From assembly GCA_946008205.1 (NCBI GenBank), contig CAMGAZ010000121.1:1-5259 (forward strand): a stretch of DNA of 5,259 bases, read 5' to 3'. Below the pieces are notes generated by a model, which was not told the DNA's origin, did not search any database, and worked only from the letters and a program-made list of their open reading frames with translations. Shown piece after piece: positions 1 to 5,259 of this stretch. Position 1 is the stretch's first letter, and every line of letters begins with the position of its first letter. Source of the DNA: an uncultured Clostridium sp. (GTDB lineage: Bacteria > Bacillota > Clostridia > TANB77 > CAG-508). A program made the translations under genes and the position numbers.

Positions 1-1051
1 GTGGATTATGGGGTGATTTGGTCTTTTTTCTCTCTTCTTTTTTTTGTTTATGTTTTTGTTTTTGTTTTTCATGTTTTTCCTGTTCTTTTGCTCTATCCTC
101 GTCTTCTTTTTCTTGTCTAGCGTCTTGTTCTTCTTTAATACGCTGTTGCTCGCTCTTTATTTTTTCTACTTCTGATTGTCTCTTTATATATTCTGATCTA
201 ATTATTAATATAGCAGTAATTACATAGATATATGATATGGCTGTGTACATAAATTGGAAGTATTTAATTGTATAGCCTGTAAATCCATTAAGAATTACAT
301 ATAGCATGTTTAATATTATAGGCAATGTAAGGGCATGTACTCCCATACTAAATGCTGCACTAAACTTAATTTTCATTCCAGTAATTCTCGCTGTCAAATA
401 TCCTAACACTCCTAATACTAATGCATCTACTAGAATACTAGCAATATATACAGAAAACATATAAATATATATTGTTATAAATACAGATGAATATATTTGA
501 ACTCTACTGTTGTTAAGATAGTTTAATATCTCTTGTTTATTTAATGATGTTATATTATACTGTGCAAAGAAGTCGTTATATGTAACTTCTGATACAGCTG
601 ATAACATTTCATTTTTTAATATTAATTTCTCTTTTAATAAAACTATCCCGTTAGTTTCATTTTTTAAGTTTTCTCGATATTCATTAATCTGCTCTTCTGT
701 CAACTCTGATGTATCAACTATTATTTTCCCTGTTATATTATCTTGGCTAATAATCTCTAACTTTTCATCATTATTTACTTTTAAAATTCCATCTTCATAA
801 GTTAAAGATTTTATATTTTCATCAAAATAGCTTAGTGCACTAGTAAATGAATTGGAGAATTTGTATACTGTCATTACAGCCACAACAAGAGTGAATATTA
901 GTACAATTTTTAATAAATACAGTGCTGTCTTTCCAAGTCCCTCAAGTCCAAAATCTTCATATTTTTCAAAGCTTTTTATGCTCTTTATCACTGTCCTAAA
1001 AAAACCTTCTTTTTTTACTATCTTCTCCCCGTTATTATTTGCTTCTGACAT
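1..1051 (-). CDS. DUF1189-family membrane protein (3' end beyond the window)
   Basis: The reading frame is open from ATG at 1051 to the window edge, 350 codons with no stop; the C-terminus is not seen. The start is supported by GGAAGGAG (1068-1061) with a 9-nt spacer. The layout matches DUF1189 (relatives include B. subtilis YvdJ, annotated by some as a maltodextrin-utilisation protein without firm biochemistry). An N-terminal amphipathic stretch (GFFRTVIKSIKSFEKY, 16-31) precedes a first membrane helix at about 42-64. An external domain of about 120 residues follows, starting near SYFDENIKSLTYEDGILKV (74-92). Then come hydrophobic helices at about 187-222, 235-256 and 265-285. The tail from 286 to at least 350 is almost wholly Lys, Glu, Gln and Arg, likely a cytosolic coiled coil or disordered, and probably outside the conserved domain. 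Function is unknown. The family call is by recognised pattern, not by a search. Confidence 0.8.
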   Translation of the reverse strand, partial: MSEANNNGEKIVKKEGFFRTVIKSIKSFEKYEDFGLEGLGKTALYLLKIVLIFTLVVAVMTVYKFSNSFTSALSYFDENIKSLTYEDGILKVNNDEKLEIISQDNITGKIIVDTSELTEEQINEYRENLKNETNGIVLLKEKLILKNEMLSAVSEVTYNDFFAQYNITSLNKQEILNYLNNSRVQIYSSVFITIYIYMFSVYIASILVDALVLGVLGYLTARITGMKIKFSAAFSMGVHALTLPIILNMLYVILNGFTGYTIKYFQFMYTAISYIYVITAILIIRSEYIKRQSEVEKIKSEQQRIKEEQDARQEKEDEDRAKEQEKHEKQKQKHKQKKEERKKTKSPHNP

Positions 1052-1060
1052 TATAAAATT

Positions 1061-1068
1061 CTCCTTCC
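1061..1068 (-). promoter_or_regulatory. Ribosome-binding site of the DUF1189 gene
   Basis: GGAAGGAG on the minus strand, 9 nt before the ATG at 1051, in the 28-nt gap after cysS. It fixes the start of the membrane protein, whose end lies outside the window. Confidence 0.85.
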
Positions 1069-1079
1069 AAAATTTATCC

Positions 1080-2495
1080 TTATTTTTCCTTTTTTACTAT
1101 TATTCCATCTTTAGTATCTTTTATGCTATATCCTTTATTGGTTATTAAGTTTCGTAATTCATCCGATTTTGCCCAATCTTTATTTTCTCTTGCCTTTCTT
1201 CTTTCTTCGATTAGCTCTTGTATCTCTTTAGGTAAGGTCTCACTATTTTCTTCTTTATTAAATTCAGCCAAGTATTTTGATGCATTATTGATATCTAGTC
1301 CTAAAACTTTATCAAATTCTAATAATAAACTAGCAAATTTAGTTGACTTCTTAGTATTTCTTGCAATATCCCATACAACGCTCATAGCTCCTGGCATGTT
1401 CATATCGTCATTTATATATGTTACGAATTTTTGTCTATATTCATCAATTATAGAATCTTCAATATCATCTTTTCCATTTACATTTTTTACATAGCTGTCA
1501 TACAATCTTTCTAGAGCTTTTTGTGCACCATATGCCCCCTCGAAAGTAAAGTTTAATTTATTTCTATAATGTGCTGTAAAGCAGAATAGTTTATATGCAA
1601 GTGGAGATATTCCTTTTTCCTGTAATTGAGATATTGTATAAGTATTACCTAAGCTTTTTGACATCTTTCCACCATCTACTAGTAAATATTCACAATGCAT
1701 CCATGTTCTTGCTGGAATTTTCCCAGTTGCTCCTTTAGCTTGTGCGATTTCATTTTCATGATGTGTTGAAATATGGTCTACTCCTCCAGTATGAATATCA
1801 AATTCTTCCCCTAAAAATCTTCTCCCCATTGTCGAGCATTCTAAGTGCCATCCCGGATATGACAATCCCCAAGGACTTTCCCATTTCATTATATGATTTT
1901 CTGGAGCTTTAATCCAAAGAGCAAAATCATATGGATTTCTTTTTTCAGGGTCTACATCCACTCTCGCCCCAGCTATTTGTTCTTCTAATTTTCTATTAGA
2001 TAAAACTGGATATTTGTCTAGTTTAGAAATATCAAAATAAATTCCTTTACTTGTTTCATATGCATACCCATTTTTTAAAATTTCTTGAACATACTCTATC
2101 ATTTGAGAAATATTTTCTGTAGCTTTAGTAATAATTTCCGGTCTATCTATATTTAGTTTCTCCATATCTTTTAAAAATATTTCTGCATAGAATTTTGCTA
2201 TTTCATATGGATCTTTATTTTCTTTTCGAGCTGCCTTTTCCATTTTGTCTTCGCCTTCATCAGCATCAGACTCCAAATGGCCTACATCTGTTATATTCAT
2301 TACGTGCTTTAGTTCATATCCGTTATACTTCAAAACTCTTCTTAATGTATCCATAAATATATATGTTCTAAAATTACCTATGTGTGCATAGTTGTAGACC
2401 GTTGGTCCACAACTATACATTCTTACCTTATTCTGTTCAATTGGTTGAAACTCCTCCTTAGTTCTTGTAAGCGTGTTATAAAAAGTTAATTTCAT
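1080..2495 (-). CDS. cysS: Cysteinyl-tRNA synthetase
   Basis: A class Ia aminoacyl-tRNA synthetase that joins cysteine to tRNA-Cys using ATP, in the cytoplasm; essential for translation in most bacteria. At 471 aa it is full length for the family. Visible signatures: YSCGPTVY at 27-34, with C29 a Zn ligand; the HIGH-type motif HIGN at 38-41; NITDVGH at 67-73; WHLECSTM at 216-223, with C220 a Zn ligand; HHENEIAQ at 245-252, with H245 and E249 matching the last Zn ligands by the E. coli spacing; and KMSKS at 277-281. The C-terminal end (about 435-471: EERRKARENKDWAKSDELR, then GYSIKDTKDG) is the usual CysRS ending. The start ATG at 2495 has AAGGAG with a 5-nt spacer. It lies 29 nt after the PBP stop and 28 nt before the DUF1189 start, so it is probably co-transcribed. 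No T-box leader precedes it, as there is no room. All key residues are intact. Confidence 0.98.
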   Translation of the reverse strand: MKLTFYNTLTRTKEEFQPIEQNKVRMYSCGPTVYNYAHIGNFRTYIFMDTLRRVLKYNGYELKHVMNITDVGHLESDADEGEDKMEKAARKENKDPYEIAKFYAEIFLKDMEKLNIDRPEIITKATENISQMIEYVQEILKNGYAYETSKGIYFDISKLDKYPVLSNRKLEEQIAGARVDVDPEKRNPYDFALWIKAPENHIMKWESPWGLSYPGWHLECSTMGRRFLGEEFDIHTGGVDHISTHHENEIAQAKGATGKIPARTWMHCEYLLVDGGKMSKSLGNTYTISQLQEKGISPLAYKLFCFTAHYRNKLNFTFEGAYGAQKALERLYDSYVKNVNGKDDIEDSIIDEYRQKFVTYINDDMNMPGAMSVVWDIARNTKKSTKFASLLLEFDKVLGLDINNASKYLAEFNKEENSETLPKEIQELIEERRKARENKDWAKSDELRNLITNKGYSIKDTKDGIIVKKEK

Positions 2496-2500
2496 GTACT

Positions 2501-2506
2501 CTCCTT
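2501..2506 (-). promoter_or_regulatory. Ribosome-binding site of cysS
   Basis: AAGGAG on the minus strand, 5 nt before the ATG at 2495, within the 29-nt gap after the PBP stop. It supports independent initiation of cysS even if PBP translation ends early. Confidence 0.85.
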
Positions 2507-2524
2507 ATCTGATTTTCAGCTACA

Positions 2525-3733
2525 TTATTCCTCGTCGACTATATTTTCTGATTTATCAGGTTTCTCTATTTCATTATTTCCGTTTTCATTTCCGCCAGTA
2601 TTTTCTTTCTTTTTGCTTATAGTAATGGTTATACTATCTCCAGCGTTTACTTTACTGCCTTCTTTTTTGCTTTGTTTTATTACTGTTCCATCTTTTTGAG
2701 ATGATTCCTCAGTCTCAACTGTAACTGTTAATCCTAAATCTTTTAATGTCTTTATTGCTTCTTCTTTGGTTTTTCCAATAATATTTGGTACTGTAACTTC
2801 TTTTTTAGTATGTACCGCACATGTTTCGGTTGGTATATTATATTTACCAGCTTCATTTGTGCGCGACAATGTTGTATCTTCTTTTTCTGGTTTTTTAGTA
2901 TATAATTTTTCTTCTGTATCAGGACAAAATTCTGTAGCAATTTTTCCAGTTTCTTTACATATTGTAAGTTTTGTATGGCCTTCACAATCTCCCGGTACAG
3001 TTCCTTTTACAAAATATTCTGTATATGTTCTACTACATGCTTCTGTAGCTACTTTGCCAGAGTTTAAACAAATTGTAGCTGAAACCACATTACTTGGTTT
3101 TTCAAATTCTGCACTTTCCAATCCTTTATGTATGTTATCCATTATTCTTACCCATATTCTAGCTGCTTTGTTGCTAACATTTGCAGAACTTGTTGATAAG
3201 TCTTCTGGTATATCATATCCATACCATGTTGCAGCAGTATAATAAGGTGTAAATCCGCAGAACCATCTATCTTTGTTATCTGTAGTTGTTCCAGTTTTTC
3301 CTCCTGTATCTTGCCCTGAAACCTTAGCGTATGGAGCTGTTCCTCCAGCCCCTACAGGGCCTCTTAATATTGTTTGTTCAATATATGCATTTGCTTCAGA
3401 CATTACTCTTGTTTTCTCTTGTACTGGCTCTAATACTATATTTCCAGCTGCATCTTCCATCCTTGTGTAAAAAGTTGGTGTTATATAAATTCCTCCATTT
3501 GCTATTGCTGCATAAGCTCCAGCCATTTCAAGTGGAGATATACCATATGTTAAGCCTCCTAATACCATTGCTAAATTTTCATCATTGTGTTCTTTGTTCT
3601 CTTCAGCGGTTACTAATGATGTTATTCCCATCTTTTTTAAAAATGCTATTGAATTACTTGGTCCTAATTCAGACATTATTTTTACTTCAGTCGTATTTGC
3701 TGATTTTTCTATTGCTTTTCTGACTGTAATCAA
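2525..3733 (-). CDS. C-terminal PBP remnant: rest of transpeptidase, Cys-rich modules and PASTA domain
   Basis: This is the downstream part of the interrupted PBP, in the same frame as the N-terminal part. The homologous sequence really begins right after the stop, at 3817. The 28 codons from 3817 to 3734 are clearly PBP sequence (SGIIKAATIYYD..., ending GLG before LITVRKAIEKSAN). The left-most possible start is TTG at 3733, without a convincing ribosome-binding site, so independent translation is doubtful. Counting from that TTG: SAN at 11-13, KTGT at 146-149, six cysteines between 222 and 305, a PASTA domain at about 313-375 starting VTVPNIIGKT, and a low-complexity acidic/Asn tail. PASTA domains are associated with peptidoglycan or beta-lactam binding. 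With no signal peptide or membrane anchor, a separately made fragment would stay in the cytoplasm and lack the Ser nucleophile. It is best read as part of the broken gene, not as a gene of its own. Confidence 0.7.
   Translation of the reverse strand: MITVRKAIEKSANTTEVKIMSELGPSNSIAFLKKMGITSLVTAEENKEHNDENLAMVLGGLTYGISPLEMAGAYAAIANGGIYITPTFYTRMEDAAGNIVLEPVQEKTRVMSEANAYIEQTILRGPVGAGGTAPYAKVSGQDTGGKTGTTTDNKDRWFCGFTPYYTAATWYGYDIPEDLSTSSANVSNKAARIWVRIMDNIHKGLESAEFEKPSNVVSATICLNSGKVATEACSRTYTEYFVKGTVPGDCEGHTKLTICKETGKIATEFCPDTEEKLYTKKPEKEDTTLSRTNEAGKYNIPTETCAVHTKKEVTVPNIIGKTKEEAIKTLKDLGLTVTVETEESSQKDGTVIKQSKKEGSKVNAGDSITITISKKKENTGGNENGNNEIEKPDKSENIVDEE
2804..3070 (-). repeat. Duplicated Cys3-His module inside the PBP C-terminal region
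   Basis: Two copies of a Cys-rich unit lie between the transpeptidase and PASTA domains. Copy 1 (3070-2969) starts CLNSGKVATEAC and ends DCEGHTK. Copy 2 (2959-2804) starts CKETGKIATEFC and ends TCAVHTK. Spacing is C-x10-C-x16-C-x2-H in copy 1 and C-x10-C-x34-C-x2-H in copy 2, the latter lengthened by a Lys/Glu/Thr-rich insert. The starts are 37 codons apart. Similar C-x(n)-SGKLAT-x(n)-C segments are, to my knowledge, common in Bacillota PBP1A proteins. Because this part is extracellular, disulfides or metal binding are the obvious possibilities, but neither can be shown from sequence. Confidence 0.7.
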
Positions 3734-3817
3734 TCCTAATCCAGAACTTGTTGGATGATAACTGCCAAAGTCAGTTGATGAATCATAATATATAGTAGCT
3801 GCTTTTATTATTCCAGA

Positions 3818-3820
3818 TTA
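3818..3820 (-). other. Premature in-frame ochre codon (TAA) in the PBP gene
   Basis: The plus strand reads tta at 3818-3820, giving TAA on the coding strand between TTA (Leu444) and TCT (Ser). The reading frame is unchanged across it, since the distance between the upstream ATG and the downstream frame is an exact multiple of three. PBP1A relatives commonly have an acidic residue here (pattern ALExG), so the ancestral codon was probably GAA, altered by one transversion. The base after the stop is T (TAAT), a context that usually terminates efficiently, which argues against readthrough. Confidence 0.9.
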
Positions 3821-5152
3821 TAAAGCTGCCGCTATAGACGCTATTGGTTTCATTGAAGATCCTGGCTGCCTTACTGATTGAGTCGCCCTATTTTGTCCAT
3901 TTGAGTCAACATCATCCCCAAGGCCTCCCATACATCCAACTACATAACCATTTTTGTGGTCTATAATTACCATTGCTGATTGCGTATGAGTATTAATTTT
4001 GTTTCCATCTTTTTTTTGTACACCAGCATATATGTAATCACCACTTCTATATACTTCTTCCATGTTTGATTGTATATTAGAGTCTTGTGTTGTATATATT
4101 TTGTAGCCTCCACCTCCAATCATCGTTTCAGCTATATCCTTCGATACATCGTTCTTTTCTGCATATTGCTGTATTACCTGGTTTAACGCTGCTCTAGCTA
4201 AGTACGACATAGACGAATTTGTCGTTGTATCACCTTTGGCAAACTTTAGTCCTTCTTCAACTTCTGCTTTCGCCGCATTGTATTCCTCATCTGTTATTTT
4301 GCCTAATTCTTTCATCTTTGTTAATACAGTTTTTGTTCTTTTCTTTATTAACTCACTATTATCAGTTTCCCCAAAAGGATTATAACTATTAGGTGAATTA
4401 TTTATTCCAGCTAAGAAAGCACTTTCAGCTAAATCTAACTCTCCAACTGATTTACTAAAGTAATATCTTGAACCTAACTCTACTCCATAAACATTAGAAC
4501 CAACAAATATTGTATTTAAGTATAATTCTAATATTTGATCCTTTGAAAGGATTTTTTCTACTTTATATGCTCTCGACATTTCTCTTATTTTTCTTTGGAT
4601 TCCAGCTAAACCTGTATCACTTTTATCGTCTTTTAGATTCTTTATTAATTGCTGAGTAATTGTACTGCCTCCATAAGATGAATTTCCTTTATTTAGCACA
4701 TATGTTACAGTTGCCCCTAATGTTCTTTTTATGTCCACTCCTTTATGTTGATAAAATCTCTCATCTTCTATTGATATATAAGCTTCCTGTACAGTTTTTG
4801 GTATTTCACTTAGAGATACAGTTCTTCTCTTTTCCTCTCCCGAGACGTTTGCTATTTCATTTCCATCTTTATCATATATAATTGTATCTATGCTTTTTAA
4901 AGTTAAATCTTCTTTGCTCATTGACCAATTATCGTTAGAAAATATCGCAATAACTGCTCCAGCTCCAATAATTGCTAATAGTATAGCTAAAACAACGCAG
5001 ATTTTTAAGAAAAGTGCTAATTTACGGTGTCTTTTCCAAAAACCCTTTTTCGTTTGGTTTTTCTTTTTATTAGTTTCTGCATTTCTTTTATCTTTATTTC
5101 TGTTATTGCTATTATATCTTGATTTTGCACGTTTATTTTCAGATTTACTCAT
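3818..5152 (-). CDS. N-terminal PBP fragment: membrane anchor and GT51 glycosyltransferase, truncated in the transpeptidase
   Basis: This 444-aa product is what would actually be translated if the stop at 3820-3818 is real. The start is ATG at 5152, preceded by AAGGAGG with an 8-nt spacer. Residues 1-44 are rich in Lys, Arg and Asn, and 45-71 form one hydrophobic helix, giving type II topology. Glycosyltransferase signatures are complete: EDERFYQHKG at 129-138 (E129 is the expected catalytic Glu), GGSTITQQL at 161-169, RKIRE at 187-191 with a second conserved Glu, and ILELYLN at 207-213. The chain then enters the transpeptidase and ends 12 residues after nucleophile Ser432 (SSMK, then PIASIAAAL). 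It cannot form a penicillin-binding active site because SxN and KTG are missing. It could in principle still polymerise glycan, like a monofunctional glycosyltransferase, but a half-folded transpeptidase stub may make it unstable. Confidence 0.85.
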   Translation of the reverse strand: MSKSENKRAKSRYNSNNRNKDKRNAETNKKKNQTKKGFWKRHRKLALFLKICVVLAILLAIIGAGAVIAIFSNDNWSMSKEDLTLKSIDTIIYDKDGNEIANVSGEEKRRTVSLSEIPKTVQEAYISIEDERFYQHKGVDIKRTLGATVTYVLNKGNSSYGGSTITQQLIKNLKDDKSDTGLAGIQRKIREMSRAYKVEKILSKDQILELYLNTIFVGSNVYGVELGSRYYFSKSVGELDLAESAFLAGINNSPNSYNPFGETDNSELIKKRTKTVLTKMKELGKITDEEYNAAKAEVEEGLKFAKGDTTTNSSMSYLARAALNQVIQQYAEKNDVSKDIAETMIGGGGYKIYTTQDSNIQSNMEEVYRSGDYIYAGVQKKDGNKINTHTQSAMVIIDHKNGYVVGCMGGLGDDVDSNGQNRATQSVRQPGSSMKPIASIAAAL

Positions 5153-5160
5153 AAAATGCT

Positions 5161-5167
5161 CCTCCTT
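5161..5167 (-). promoter_or_regulatory. Ribosome-binding site of the PBP gene
   Basis: AAGGAGG on the minus strand, a perfect anti-16S match, 8 nt before the ATG at 5152. It fixes the PBP start. Confidence 0.9.
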
Positions 5168-5191
5168 GTATTCTTATTATCCCATGAAACA

Positions 5192-5220
5192 ATTATATTA
5201 CATATTTATATAAAAGTAAA
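5192..5220 (-). promoter_or_regulatory. Predicted sigma-A promoter of the PBP-cysS-DUF1189 operon
   Basis: On the minus strand a -35-like TTTACT (5220-5215, 4 of 6 to TTGACA) is separated by exactly 17 bp from a perfect -10 TATAAT (5197-5192). Transcription would start near 5185, giving a leader of about 33 nt, long enough for the ribosome-binding site but with no room for a riboswitch or T-box. A second, weaker pairing (TTGCAA with TATAAA, 16 bp apart) overlaps it just upstream. The surrounding DNA is very AT-rich, so chance matches are a risk. Confidence 0.6.
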
Positions 5221-5259
5221 AGCTTTTTGCAAAAATAATAAATTTTTATGCGATTACAC

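Larger units (their letters stand above)
2525..5152 (-). pseudogene. ponA: Class A penicillin-binding protein (PBP1A family), interrupted by one in-frame stop
   Basis: A bifunctional peptidoglycan synthase that polymerises lipid II (GT51 glycosyltransferase) and cross-links stem peptides (transpeptidase) on the outer face of the membrane. The frame has 876 codons including two stops, so about 875 aa if repaired, slightly long for the family because of the C-terminal additions. Order, in repaired numbering: basic cytosolic tail 1-44, single membrane anchor about 45-71, GT51 about 90-265, linker, transpeptidase about 395-670, two Cys-rich modules 695-783, PASTA domain about 786-848, and an Asn/Glu-rich tail. 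The transpeptidase motifs SSMK (432-435), SAN (484-486) and KTGT (619-622) are all present. Codon 445 is TAA (3820-3818) where relatives usually have Glu (context AAL-stop-SGIIKAAT), so a single G-to-T change would explain it. The frame is identical before and after, with no other lesion. A real recent pseudogene or a base-call error are both possible. The symbol is by family resemblance only. Confidence 0.85.
1..5197 (-). other. Probable three-gene operon: PBP, cysS, DUF1189 protein
   Basis: Three genes share one strand with gaps of 29 and 28 nt. Each has its own Shine-Dalgarno sequence. There is no hairpin-plus-T-run terminator in either gap and no space for an internal promoter outside coding sequence. 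The only clear promoter is ahead of the PBP. The operon may continue past base 1. Confidence 0.6.

Noticed and set aside
18..227. Plus-strand frame translating to a Phe/Ser/Cys-rich peptide resembling a hydrophobic small protein
   Set aside because: It is the antisense image of the Lys/Glu/Gln-rich tail of the DUF1189 protein. The T-runs near 25-70 are Lys codons on the other strand, not a terminator.
852..1494. Plus-strand open frames opposite cysS and the DUF1189 gene (852-1148, 1123-1494)
   Set aside because: They are antisense to well-supported genes and show no recognisable domain.
2496..2524. T-box or other leader regulating cysS
   Set aside because: The gap after the PBP is only 29 nt and holds little beyond the ribosome-binding site.
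2766..3723. Plus-strand open frames opposite the PBP (2766-3242, 3273-3470, 3331-3723)
   Set aside because: They lie wholly antisense to clear PBP motifs and have low-complexity Leu/Ser/Phe-rich translations. They are shadows of AT-rich coding DNA.
3733..3820. Programmed frameshift, or two separate overlapping PBP genes
   Set aside because: Both halves are in the same frame, so no shift is needed. The TTG at 3733 has no good ribosome-binding site and starts mid-domain, after 28 codons of clear PBP sequence.
3818..3820. Recoded genetic code in which TAA is a sense codon
   Set aside because: cysS and the PBP itself both end with TAA at the expected family C-terminus, just before the ribosome-binding site of the next gene, so TAA acts as a normal stop here.
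5218..5227. Palindrome AAAAGCTTTT upstream of the PBP as an operator or terminator
   Set aside because: Ten AT-rich bases are easily reached by chance. It has no GC-rich stem or adjoining T-run of a terminator and no known operator match.

Overview
The window is AT-rich (roughly 30% G+C by eye). All of its supportable genes are read from the minus strand, and each has a strong AAGGAG-type Shine-Dalgarno sequence. The proteins point to a low-G+C Bacillota, most likely a member of the Clostridia: a class A penicillin-binding protein (PBP) with a C-terminal PASTA domain and Cys-rich modules, a bacterial-type cysteinyl-tRNA synthetase, and a DUF1189 membrane protein. The species cannot be fixed from the sequence alone.

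Layout in the direction of transcription (right to left). A sigma-A-like promoter lies at 5192-5220. Next comes a class A PBP (5152-2525) whose reading frame is interrupted by one in-frame TAA at 3820-3818. Then, after 29 nt, a complete cysS (2495-1080). Then, after 28 nt, a DUF1189-family membrane protein (1051 to beyond base 1) that is open for 350 codons and runs off the window. No terminator or internal promoter is evident in the short gaps, so the three genes look like one operon.

The PBP makes and cross-links peptidoglycan outside the membrane, CysRS charges tRNA-Cys in the cytoplasm, and the DUF1189 protein has no known role. The genes do not form one obvious pathway; the order looks like a housekeeping transcription unit.

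The most notable observation is the lone ochre codon in the PBP. It falls just after the SxxK nucleophile and before the SxN and KTG motifs. The reading frame is the same on both sides, and everything downstream is still intact. It is therefore either a very recent nonsense mutation, which would leave a protein with only the glycosyltransferase domain intact, or a single-base sequencing or assembly error. I saw no CRISPR array, mobile element, tRNA, rRNA, riboswitch or new multi-gene system. The rest of the window is ordinary core genome.
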